From: Actinomycetes bacterium
Lineage (GTDB): Bacteria > Actinomycetota > Actinomycetes > Actinomycetales > Microbacteriaceae
Reading direction: 5' to 3'
Length of the DNA: 64,000 nucleotides
Assembly: GCA_023451265.1 (NCBI GenBank)
Contig: JAEYAG010000080.1
Span: 33,441-97,440, forward strand
Each line of letters opens with the position of its first letter. Position 1 is the first letter of the stretch. Shown here piece after piece: positions 8,809-16,371 of this stretch. Below the pieces are notes generated by a model. That model did no database searches and was not told the DNA's origin. It worked only from the letters and a program-made list of their open reading frames with translations. A program made the position numbers and the translations under genes.

Positions 8809-9819
8809 CTAGATGTATGAGGCCAAGACGTTGTTGACGCGCGTCGGTGTCGCGGAAGCGGGTGGTCTCCCGCAGTGTGCGCCGTGTGGCCGGTGGTAGT
8901 TGTAGTGCTGGTTCCAGGTCTGAAGCTCTTGTTCGCGCTGTTGCTCTGAGGTCCAGATCCTCGCGTAGAGGAACTCCTCGGAGAGGATGCGGTTGTAGCG
9001 CTCGACTTTCCCGTTGTGCTTCGGCGTGTATGGCTTCGTCCGCCGATGCTCGGCACCGTTCAAAGCGGCGGCGAAGGCTGTGGAGCGGTAGCAGGCGCCG
9101 TTGTCGGTGATGATCCGCTCGATCTTCACGATCCCATGCAGGGCGAACCACGCGCGGGCACGGTTCAAGAACGCAACCGCGGTCGTGCCCTGCTCGTTCT
9201 CGAGCGACTCCGTGTACGCGAGGCGCGTGAACCCGTCGATCGCAGAGTGCAGGTACGCGTACCCGGCTCGCGCCCCGCGGGTCTTCGCGCGGGCTGCGGC
9301 TCTGGCTTCGGGACTGTTCTTACCGTGAGCCCGCCATCCTCCGCCGTCGGGGATGCGACCGACCTTCTTCACGTCCAGGTGCACCATGTGCCCGGGACGC
9401 TTGGCGGTGATCGTCTTGGCTTCGCGGTTCGTCTCCCCGTTCGGGTCGATAAAGCGTCGGCGATTCAAACCGAGCAGGGCCAGGTGGCGGGTGATAGTGC
9501 GCCGGCTGATCGCAACGTTATCGGCGTGGAGTTCGAAAGCGATGCGGGAAGCCGGCCACTTCTTCTCCCGGCGCAGCTGCTCGATCCGCGCGACCGTCGC
9601 GCCGGGTGTCGTGGTTGGCTGCCGGACGGGAGCGGACGAGCGATCCAGCAGTCCGACTGCGCCGAACCTCCGGTAGCGGTTCACCCATTTGGATGCGGTC
9701 GCGCGCGAGATGCCCATCTCGGCGGCTACATGTGCGATCGGCCGGGTGCGACAACGCTCGATGAGTCGTCTGCGGCCCTCAGGCGAGAGCGGAGCATTAG
9801 CGTGAATGCGTGAGGACAT
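8809..9819 (-). CDS. IS481-family DDE transposase
   Basis: A 336-residue transposase. The N-terminal helix-turn-helix (HVAAEMGISRATASKWVNRY, residues ~30-50) is followed by an integrase-core domain. The DDE acids are in HLDVKKVGR, ITDNGACY and HNGKVERYNRILSEEF, with the usual YNYHRPHGA ending of IS481 elements. It is full length with all catalytic acids present, so it may be active. It is inserted between the transfer regulator and the PheRS-like gene, whose stop is only about 20 bases away. Confidence 0.93.
   Translation of the reverse strand: MSSRIHANAPLSPEGRRRLIERCRTRPIAHVAAEMGISRATASKWVNRYRRFGAVGLLDRSSAPVRQPTTTPGATVARIEQLRREKKWPASRIAFELHADNVAISRRTITRHLALLGLNRRRFIDPNGETNREAKTITAKRPGHMVHLDVKKVGRIPDGGGWRAHGKNSPEARAAARAKTRGARAGYAYLHSAIDGFTRLAYTESLENEQGTTAVAFLNRARAWFALHGIVKIERIITDNGACYRSTAFAAALNGAEHRRTKPYTPKHNGKVERYNRILSEEFLYARIWTSEQQREQELQTWNQHYNYHRPHGAHCGRPPASATPTRVNNVLASYI
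8809..9819. mobile_element. IS481-type insertion sequence (ends not resolved)
   Basis: The element must contain the transposase gene given here. Comparing the flanks by eye gave no convincing terminal inverted repeats or target duplication, so the true ends, probably within a few tens of bases on each side, are left open. Confidence 0.6.
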
Positions 9820-9839
9820 GATCGTCGTTTCTGAGCGGC

Positions 9840-10958
9840 TCAGATCAGTTCCATTACCGGCCCTTCGTGTACCGCCCGATAGATCGTGTTGCGGATCAGG
9901 TTGGCTTGGTCCGAGGTGAGAGTGCGGTCGATCGGTCGCAGGACGATCCGCAGTAGGAGATTGACCTGCCCGTCCTGAGTTCCGAGGCGGGCCCGCGCAG
10001 CCTCGTGGAGCTCGTCGTGAGCTGTGCGGCTGAGCATCTCGACCGATTCGACGACGTCAGCGTCGTCTCCGAGCGCGATGCGGATGCGGTCGCCCAGTGT
10101 CTCGTCATCTTCGTCGGCACCCACGACGACGGAGATGTCGCGCCGGGACGCCGGCAGGGTTGAGACGTGCTGCCACGGCTCCAGAGACAGCATCTGGGAG
10201 GCGATACGGGGGTCTTCTGTCCGGAGGTATCGGATGTCGGGAACACCCTTGCGCAGCATTAGCGCCCGTTCCAAGCCCATGCCGAGCGCGAGCCCGGACC
10301 ATCGCTCAGGGTCGAGTCCCGACCCGCGCAGCACGTCCGGATGGATTCGCCCACACTCGGCCAGCTCCAGCCATTCGCCATTGTGAAGCACGTCGATCTG
10401 ACGGCCGCCGACGGTGTAGGGGTGTGTGACATCGGTCGCGGTCCATTTCGCGCCGGGAAGCACCGCCTCGACCAGACGGCCGATCATGGTGAGCATGTCA
10501 TCGTCGTCGGTGTCCGGGGTGCTGCGGATACGCCAAAGATCGACCTGGTGCGGCTCGCCCACGTGGCTGCGATCGACCGCGTCACGCCGGTAGACGAGGC
10601 CGGGAGCCACGATCAGCTCATCGACGTGGGACTTCCCTGCATAGTCCTCAAGGGCGGTCGGAAGTTCGGCGCTCGTGTGGCTGCGCAGCATGACCGTTTT
10701 GCTGATGTAGCGGGTGTATCGGCGAGCTCGGGTGACGTCGCCAGGGTCGTAGCCGAGGCGGTCGTAGTTTTCGCGGACGGGCACGATCGGCGTGCTCCGC
10801 ACGTACCGGATGGTGCTGCCCCACTCGATCTGCAGGGCGGTCACGACCGAGTCCAGAAGCACTTGGACCGCGTGGGCGCCCTGGGCTGGATCGGTGAGGT
10901 CGCGCATGTTCAGCGCGCGGCAAAGCTGGTCAGACGTCAGATAGTCGGCATACGACAT
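9840..10958 (-). CDS. Orphan single-chain phenylalanyl-tRNA-synthetase-like protein
   Basis: A 372-residue class II synthetase-like protein. Residues ~1-260 form the catalytic core, with motif 2 (YRRDAVDRSHVGEPHQVD) and motif 3 (LALGMGLERALML, then GVPDIRYL). Residues ~275-372 resemble the FDX-ACB anticodon-binding domain (RRDISVVVG at its start, LRIVLRP near its end). This order in one chain is that of mitochondrial PheRS rather than the bacterial alpha2-beta2 enzyme. No pheT is nearby. Standalone copies on mobile DNA might serve as resistance variants or in amino-acid activation; the substrate cannot be read from sequence. The start has only a weak ribosome site (GGAGACCTTCTC before ATG). 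Confidence 0.85.
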   Translation of the reverse strand: MSYADYLTSDQLCRALNMRDLTDPAQGAHAVQVLLDSVVTALQIEWGSTIRYVRSTPIVPVRENYDRLGYDPGDVTRARRYTRYISKTVMLRSHTSAELPTALEDYAGKSHVDELIVAPGLVYRRDAVDRSHVGEPHQVDLWRIRSTPDTDDDDMLTMIGRLVEAVLPGAKWTATDVTHPYTVGGRQIDVLHNGEWLELAECGRIHPDVLRGSGLDPERWSGLALGMGLERALMLRKGVPDIRYLRTEDPRIASQMLSLEPWQHVSTLPASRRDISVVVGADEDDETLGDRIRIALGDDADVVESVEMLSRTAHDELHEAARARLGTQDGQVNLLLRIVLRPIDRTLTSDQANLIRNTIYRAVHEGPVMELI

Positions 10959-11051
10959 GAGAAGGTCTCCAAAACGATTGCAGGCTGGCGAAGAAGGTGA
11001 ACTTCCCCCGGCCGTGCCTGCGGAGACCTATGCGCTATCAGTGCGCGTCAA

Positions 11052-11083
11052 GAACCCCGCGGCCATGTCCCGGCCGGGGGTTC
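11052..11083 (-). promoter_or_regulatory. Strong hairpin in the leader of the PheRS-like gene
   Basis: GAACCCC pairs with GGGGTTC and, after one bulged base, CGGCC pairs with GGCCG, giving 12 base pairs around a 7-base loop. It lies about 95 bases upstream of the PheRS-like start. On the minus strand no T-run follows, so it is not a plain terminator; an attenuator or leader structure is possible, unproven. Confidence 0.4.
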
Positions 11084-11261
11084 CAAAATCGCTGCTGCCT
11101 CAGCACGGCACCAGAATACATGCGCAATCCGCCCCCTACGCGCGACGTCAACAACCTTCTGGCCAGCAACAACTAGCGGACAGAGGGGACGGCTCGCCGC
11201 TGTCAACCCCCTTCCGATCGGATCGGTTGTTGGTCATCGTGGGGTGTCGAAGGAGGGCGCC

Positions 11262-11426
11262 ATGGAATCGCAGTCGCAGGACGACGCCGTGAACATCTCT
11301 CCCGAGGAGGCGCCGACGGATGCCGTGACCGACGAGGTCAAGCGGTCCGAGGTTCATCAGACCGGGCAACTACACGCGGCCGACGAGCTGGCCGAGGTGC
11401 AGACCGAGGGACGGGACGAGACGTGA
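11262..11426 (+). CDS. Small acidic protein, unknown
   Basis: A 54-residue, very acidic, hydrophilic protein (MESQSQDDAVNISPEEAP at the start). The ATG follows AGGAGG by 5 bases, a strong site that supports a real gene. Its TGA overlaps the GTG of the DUF2188 gene (GTGA), so the two should be co-translated. No family recognised; it is probably disordered. Confidence 0.6.
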   Translation: MESQSQDDAVNISPEEAPTDAVTDEVKRSEVHQTGQLHAADELAEVQTEGRDET

Positions 11427-11620
11427 GCGCCGATGTGGTGACCCGGTCGAACCGCGGTCAGTGGGAGGTGGTCGTCGCGGGGCGGCCCGAGCTCGACCGC
11501 AGCTTCTCGAGTCGCGAAGAGGCAGTCGATCAGGGTCGTGCGCTTGCGGATGAGCTGGGAGTGGCGCACCGGGTCGAGGAGAGCCACGCGACCGGAGTGA
11601 TCACCGACCCACAGGACTGA
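11423..11620 (+). CDS. DUF2188-family small protein
   Basis: A 65-residue protein with the DUF2188 pattern: GQWEVVVAGRPELDRSFSS, then REEAVDQGRALADELG, a His-containing strand and an acidic end. The family is small, widespread and without an established function. It begins at GTG 11423, overlapping the stop of the preceding acidic gene. Confidence 0.7.
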   Translation: MSADVVTRSNRGQWEVVVAGRPELDRSFSSREEAVDQGRALADELGVAHRVEESHATGVITDPQD

Positions 11621-11966
11621 CGCGGATCCACGGCACGTCGCCTTCACCCGTGGTCGACTAGGTTGTTCCATCATCCTCATCGATCCACACCGCATCCACG
11701 GCACGGCTGGCTGCTGCCGCGGCCCGCGGGCACCGATTCGGTCGTCGCGGGCTGCCTGTCGTTCGCATCATTCATGTCTGGCCCCTCAAACCCTGACGGC
11801 ATTGGCGCGAGCCTGGGCGATGCAGGGGCTTGGCAGGCCCCGCACCGACACCGGGCGCGCACGCTTCCGGAAGCGATTCGCCCGAAAGGAGCGTGGGCCG
11901 ATGTTCGCAAGGTGGTCGGCATGGCATGGGTAACGTCGTACATCCGAGATCACGTGGGTAGGTCAC
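11621..11966. other. Stretch without a recognisable gene
   Basis: Several open frames exist on both strands but none has a ribosome site or a familiar sequence. At 11921 a short frame (MAWVTSYIRDH) looks like the missing N-terminus of the DUF6766 gene that follows in another frame. Confidence 0.4.
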
Positions 11967-12278
11967 GTGTCGGCGGTCATCAATGATTTCGGAGCGATTC
12001 GATTGGGATCGATCTTCCTCCTCTCATGGTTCGCACAGTCGCTGGCGGGCCACGTGGTGGCGAACGAGGACAACGCGGAACACGGGTTGCCTCCCGAGAC
12101 GTGGCTGGTCTACGTCGGCTCCCCGGAGTTCTGGAACCGAACGCTGCAGAACTGGCAGTCCGAGTTCCTCGCTGTCGGCGCGATGGTGGCGTCTGCGATT
12201 TATCTGCGACAGAGGGGATCGAGCGAGTCCAAGCCCGTCGGTACGCCTCACCACACCAGCTCCGTCGAGTCGGAATGA
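11967..12278 (+). CDS. DUF6766-family membrane protein, probably 5'-damaged
   Basis: A 103-residue frame. FLLSWFAQSLAGH forms a membrane segment; NEDNAEHGLPPETW, then WQSEFLAVGAMVASAIYLRQRGS and ESKPV match the ending of DUF6766 proteins. These normally have a slightly longer N-terminus (a basic helix before the first membrane segment). A plausible version of that start, MAWVTSYIRDH, sits at 11921 in a different frame, so a frameshift near 11955-11985 may have damaged the gene. Function unknown. Confidence 0.6.
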   Translation: MSAVINDFGAIRLGSIFLLSWFAQSLAGHVVANEDNAEHGLPPETWLVYVGSPEFWNRTLQNWQSEFLAVGAMVASAIYLRQRGSSESKPVGTPHHTSSVESE

Positions 12279-12316
12279 TTGCCGTAGCCAGCCGCACTGC
12301 CGCGGGTGGACGCGCG

Positions 12317-12694
12317 TCAGGGAGCCGACGCAATCTGGGCCTCCGAGACCTGGACGGTCTGCGGTGCGTCGTCAGCCGACGGCCCCGGTGCGTCTTCGAT
12401 GTGTTCAGCGACGAGCATGATCCCGCCGGACGAGTTCGCGGACTGCGCGAGCTCCTCGATCCAGGAGCGGTTCAGCTCCGGCGGCTCGGGGTCATCGAAC
12501 ACGAATCGCAGGGGGATCGATGGATGCAGCCAGATCGTGCTCCGTCCGCGAGGCTGGCCGTCGGGGTGCTGCCACGAGACGGTAAAGCTTTCGCTTCGAC
12601 GCAGCTTGGTTGCGATCACGACCTTGAGGTGTGCGAGAGCGCGGTCCTCGATATGGATGGGCGTCGCCGATCCTGCATAGTAGAGGGTCCCCAC
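12317..12694 (-). CDS. DUF7882-family protein
   Basis: About 125 residues. GTLYYAGSATPIHIEDRALA, then HLKVVIATKLRRSESF, TIWLHPSIPLRF and PPELNRSWIEELAQSA follow the DUF7882 pattern common in Microbacteriaceae, a family often mislabelled as DNA ligase in databases. The GTG at 12694 is preferred because family members begin at this point. TATAGT lies just upstream, at the spacing expected of a leaderless transcript. A start at 12742 would add 16 unrelated residues. Function unknown. Confidence 0.7.
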   Translation of the reverse strand: MGTLYYAGSATPIHIEDRALAHLKVVIATKLRRSESFTVSWQHPDGQPRGRSTIWLHPSIPLRFVFDDPEPPELNRSWIEELAQSANSSGGIMLVAEHIEDAPGPSADDAPQTVQVSEAQIASAP

Positions 12695-12962
12695 GGGCTC
12701 ACTATACGGTGTAAGTTTTGCCCTGGCGGCTCCGGCGCTCATTCATCTTGTTGGTTTCTGGCCCTGCCCGTGGCTTGCGGAGCCCTCGCCTGAACCCATG
12801 GCGCACGATCTGGCAGCGACGATGTGGCGGCGGCAGCGGTGGTTGGTGCGGACCCTGAATTCACACGACCGCATGACCCGACTGTGGCAACAACGGGTCG
12901 CGCCGGAGCGCCTCTGTTCGTACGCTGCAGTGAAGCCGTTCGCAGAGGCGAGGGGGGGTGAC

Positions 12963-13756
12963 GTGGACTCGATAGACACGCGCGATCGCGCGCAGGCCGA
13001 GGCGATCTTCGGGCGGACGTTCCCGCACATCGGGATTGAGGACGATCCGCACGGCCGGCCCTTCCGGTTCCGCTACGAACGCGTCGACCGCGGAGCGTTG
13101 ACCCGCACGCGGCTGCGGGTCCACGGAGTCGTGCACACGCCGGGCGTGTACCCCGATCATGTGGCGATCGGCCGCCGCCGTCACGGCCAGGTCGGCATTC
13201 GGTACGGTGCGCACGAACTGGACACTACCCAGCCTTACCTGCGGCCCCCGGGTGCGTCGGCGGCACGGTTCGAGAACTCGGACGTCGAACTCATCATCAT
13301 CCAACGCGAAGCGTTCGTTGCCATTGCCGGCCGCTACCTCGAGGGGTCGAGGCGCGCGCTCATCGCGCCGCGCCCCGACCGTGCGCGCGCCGTCTCCGCG
13401 GCCGGAGTGCGCTTCTGGCACGCGACTGCCGATGCCGTCGCCTCAGCGCTGTGGGCGGACTCCACCCTGAGCGACGCGCTGTTGGAGGAGTTCGTGGTGG
13501 CGGCCGTCCTGACGACCTTCGATGCCCCGCGTCGTCCGGCGGGCGACGGAGTTCATCGATGAGCATCGGGGCGAGCCCCCTTCCGGTAGTGACCGAGCTC
13601 GCGATGCAACTCGGGGTGACCCTCCTCGCTACGACTGAGGCGCTCCTCGACTGGTACGGCGCTGCACAACCCGAGTTCGATCGGCTCCAGGGCGCCAGGC
13701 AGAGGTTTGCTACGCGGTTGTCAGCGCTTCCCGATGCGGCCTTCGCGCCGGACTGA
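12963..13756 (+). pseudogene. AraC-family regulator broken by frameshift(s)
   Basis: The first part (GTG 12963 to 13562, 199 codons, good GGGGGG ribosome site) reads as the cupin-like ligand domain of AraC regulators. It stops exactly where the DNA-binding domain should begin. In another frame across 13540-13565 the DNA reads RATEFIDEHRGEPP, the usual linker. A third frame from 13559 (65 codons) continues with VVTELAMQLGVTLLATTEAL, resembling the first AraC helix-turn-helix, then ends before the second one. This fits a regulator inactivated by at least one frameshift and a 3' loss. Alternatively the two frames are separate ATGA-coupled small genes. Confidence 0.6.
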
Positions 13757-14154
13757 CAACGTGGGCTATGCGCCCCGTTGCACCGGGTGCGCGCAGCGAA
13801 CGCTCGTGAATCCAGTGTGCCGTCGATGTCCCTCTAGCGGGCAGCGCGCGTATAGGGATCCCGTGCGGCCGCGTTAGCTGCTGGGGCGTCTGCGGGCGTC
13901 ACCGAACCCCGTCGCGTGGCAGGGCGCGTGTGGAGCAAGTCTGCGTTGCACTTGAGTCGCCCCGGAGACACGTCGCTCGCCAGTGTCCCGAAAGTGTCCC
14001 GGAGCGACCAGAGCGTCGCGTTCGGCCGCGCGTGCACAGTGCTTCGCGTGTGAGGCGAGCGCGAACAATGAGGGAGGAAACTCCCGGTAGCTGGCCGAAT
14101 CGCCCGGTATCCCGTGTATACGGCGTGCTTTCAATACCGGGCCTCCAAGTTGCT
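13757..14154. other. Geneless stretch before the tRNA remnant
   Basis: About 400 bases with no ribosome site, recognisable protein or clear repeat. It probably represents the end of the left-hand mobile element. Confidence 0.5.
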
Positions 14155-14218
14155 GACCTGACCCTGCTAAGGTGGAGTCCCCTTATGGGGACCGAGGGTT
14201 CAAATCCCTCCGTCTCCG
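14155..14218 (+). tRNA. 3' fragment of tRNA-Ser(GCU); probable attachment site
   Basis: The sequence runs from the anticodon stem to the discriminator base. It has loop CTGCTAA with anticodon GCT, a long variable arm (TCCCC-TTAT-GGGGA), a perfect T-arm (GAGGG-TTCAAAT-CCCTC) and the 3' acceptor strand CGTCTCC-G, with no encoded CCA. The long variable arm marks a serine tRNA. No matching 5' half (acceptor GGAGACG plus D-arm) lies upstream, and the anticodon stem is imperfect, so this is a remnant. Tyrosine integrases commonly recombine in this part of tRNA genes, and one is encoded 2.2 kb to the right. Confidence 0.75.
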
Positions 14219-14236
14219 CTCTGAGAATCAGGCTCG

Positions 14237-14268
14237 AAACCCGCGGAATTCCGCGGGTTTTCTGCTTT
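14237..14268 (+). terminator. Intrinsic terminator after the tRNA fragment
   Basis: AAACCCGCGG pairs perfectly with CCGCGGGTTT around an AATT loop, followed by TTTTCTGCTTT. It sits 19 bases after the tRNA end, where a native tRNA terminator would be. Confidence 0.8.
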
Positions 14269-14468
14269 CCGAGTGAGGTGCCGGAAGTGCTTCTGCCACG
14301 TTTCTGCCACGAAACCGGTCAAGAACCTCCCGCCGCAGCTCGCGAACAGCCTCCCCGGGATCATTCGGGACGCGACCCCATGCGAGGATGACGATGGGCA
14401 TTTCGGCCGCCCGAGGGCGGGCGCCGAGTCGGCCGGCCGGCGTGGGTAAGATCAAGGAGGAACCAGTA

Positions 14469-15623
14469 GTGGGGCTGATTCAGGCTTTCAGCGGTGCCAT
14501 CGGCGGAACGTTCGCCGACCAGTGGAAAGACATCATCACGGCAGGCCCGTTTGATGAGCGAACTGTGGTGGCCCCCGGACTCTTCCGCCAGAGCAACGCG
14601 GGTCGCGGCGTTAACCGTCGCGGTTCCGTCGATGTCATCTCGAACGGGTCGAAGATCTTCGTTCCGGAGAATACCGCTGCGCTGATTTTCGGCGAGGGTG
14701 GGGTTGAGGAGATCGTCACAGACCCGGGCGGATATGAATACTTCTTCGGCCAAGCCAGCGTGTTCGCGGGGGACGGTATCGTCGACTCGCTCTTCCGGCA
14801 GGCCACCGAGCGCTTCGGCTACGGGGGCCAGACAGCCGACCAGAAGTGGGTCTCATTCGTCAACCTTCGTGAGTTGCGCGGTTTGAAGTTCGGAACTCGG
14901 GCGCCGATGGCGTATCACGACCTGTTCTACAACGCCGATCTCGAGCTCACCGCCTTCGGCTCGTTCGCCCTCCAGGTCGTCGATCCTGTGACCTTCGTGC
15001 GGAACTTCTTGCCCGCCAATAGCCGGCACTACAGTTTTGACAGCCCAGGTGCTCAGGAGCAGATCTCGGCGGAGTTCCTCCAAGCATTCATAACCGCCGT
15101 CAACGCGCTTTCGCGAACCCGTCGACTTCCCGAAATGCCCGCGCACGCCGGCGAGATCGCACATGCGATGGCGGACGACAGTGGCGTGCTGGGCTCCTGG
15201 ATCACCCGATACGGACTCGACCTTGTCAACGTCGGCATCGAGAACATCGAGTTCTCGACGGCTTCGCGAGAGCTCGTCCGGCAGTTCGCATCCAACCGCT
15301 TAAGTGTGTCTGCGTACGAAGGCGTCTCCCAACAAGCGTCGAACGTCCTGGCCCAGCAGAAGATCGCCCAGGGCATCCAGGATCACGGGTTAGGAGACGC
15401 CGCGGGACTCGCGGTCGGACTGGGGGTAGTGACTGGACTCAACCCCATGAACGCCGCGCCGGTCGGGTCGCCCGTTGACTCCGGGGCAACCTCAGCTCCT
15501 GCGCCAGCGTTGTCAGTTGATGAGCAGATTGAGACCGTCAAGAAGCTGAAAGAACTCGCCGACGCTGGGGTCCTCACCGATGATGAGTTTCAGGCAAAGA
15601 AGAAGCAAGTCATGGGCTTATGA
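14469..15623 (+). CDS. SPFH-domain protein with C-terminal SHOCT domain
   Basis: A 384-residue protein starting at GTG 14469 after AGGAGG. It opens GLIQAFSGAIGGTFADQWK, the typical start of YdjI-like SPFH proteins, a group related to virion core proteins. SPFH-like strands extend to about residue 280; then come a Gly/Ala-rich linker and a SHOCT motif (QIETVKKLKELADAGVLTDD) at about 350-384. Such proteins are thought to form membrane-associated scaffolds. It is convergent with the zinc-ribbon membrane protein, 13 bases away. It could be element cargo or host DNA beside the attachment site. Confidence 0.85.
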   Translation: MGLIQAFSGAIGGTFADQWKDIITAGPFDERTVVAPGLFRQSNAGRGVNRRGSVDVISNGSKIFVPENTAALIFGEGGVEEIVTDPGGYEYFFGQASVFAGDGIVDSLFRQATERFGYGGQTADQKWVSFVNLRELRGLKFGTRAPMAYHDLFYNADLELTAFGSFALQVVDPVTFVRNFLPANSRHYSFDSPGAQEQISAEFLQAFITAVNALSRTRRLPEMPAHAGEIAHAMADDSGVLGSWITRYGLDLVNVGIENIEFSTASRELVRQFASNRLSVSAYEGVSQQASNVLAQQKIAQGIQDHGLGDAAGLAVGLGVVTGLNPMNAAPVGSPVDSGATSAPAPALSVDEQIETVKKLKELADAGVLTDDEFQAKKKQVMGL

Positions 15624-15636
15624 CGCGGCTCGCCGT

Positions 15637-16236
15637 TTACGCGGGCAGAGGCTGAGTGCAGTACGGACATGCGCGAGTAATGCCGACGATCACTTCAGAG
15701 CGGGCGCCGCAACTTGGACAGGTCGCAACAGTCTTGTGGGCACGCTCTGGCGTGAACTTCTTACTGATGATCTGGCCCGTCTGATAGTCGATGTAGTAGT
15801 CCTCGATCATCCCGGAATCGATCATGCGCTGGACATCCTGGTAGACCCGCGCTGGCTTGACGTTGACAATGCTCGCGACCTGCTGAACCGAGATCGACTC
15901 CACGCCTTTGAGGATTGGCACGTATCGCTTCAGGCGGGTTCCGCCGGCCGGGCGAATGACTGAGATCCAGATAGTGATGCCAGCGAGTAGTGCGGCGGCG
16001 ACCCAGCACGCGATGGCACCCTGCAGGTAGCCGACGCGCTCGCTCATGGGCACGTCATGGGTTTCACTCCACCACAGAATTCCCGAGGATTCAGTCGACT
16101 TCGAGTAGCCCATGAGGAGAAGAAGTCCCATGAGAAAGAAGAACGCCGCTCCCAATCCGCCTGTTGAGGCTAGGGTACTTCGCCCGCCCGGCTCGTTCTT
16201 CCGGCTCTTCGGGTTCTTTAAGTTCTTCGGGGGCAT
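15637..16236 (-). CDS. Membrane protein with winged-helix-like and zinc-ribbon domains
   Basis: A 199-residue protein: a basic N-terminus, two transmembrane helices (residues ~28-45 and ~70-92), then a helix-turn-helix-like region (ISVQQVASIVNVKPARVYQD). A C-terminal zinc ribbon follows, with cysteines in CPSCGA and CPYC. Similar small membrane-plus-zinc-ribbon proteins often accompany SPFH/SHOCT proteins, and here the two genes are convergent neighbours. The exact function is unknown. Confidence 0.65.
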   Translation of the reverse strand: MPPKNLKNPKSRKNEPGGRSTLASTGGLGAAFFFLMGLLLLMGYSKSTESSGILWWSETHDVPMSERVGYLQGAIACWVAAALLAGITIWISVIRPAGGTRLKRYVPILKGVESISVQQVASIVNVKPARVYQDVQRMIDSGMIEDYYIDYQTGQIISKKFTPERAHKTVATCPSCGARSEVIVGITRACPYCTQPLPA

Positions 16237-16371
16237 TCGGGACTACCTGTTTGAGGGGTTGCTGTTGGAGTTCAGCCTAGTTCGCGGTGCGCTGCGCTTC
16301 GCTGCCAATCGGCCAGCGTGGCTACCGGCGCACGCTCCGTATGTTCTAGCGGCATTCACGGGAGACGGGAC

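Noticed and set aside
8780..9850. Terminal inverted repeats of the IS481 element
   Set aside because: Comparing both flanks by eye gave only short, scattered matches, not enough to place the ends.
10965..11040. Phenylalanine leader peptide for the PheRS-like gene
   Set aside because: The Phe codons are in an open frame, but no ATG, GTG or TTG start with a ribosome site opens it.
14100..14220. Complete tRNA or tmRNA gene
   Set aside because: Only the 3' portion (anticodon loop to acceptor) is present. No acceptor 5' strand or D-arm occurs within 100 bases upstream, and there is no tmRNA tag-coding region.
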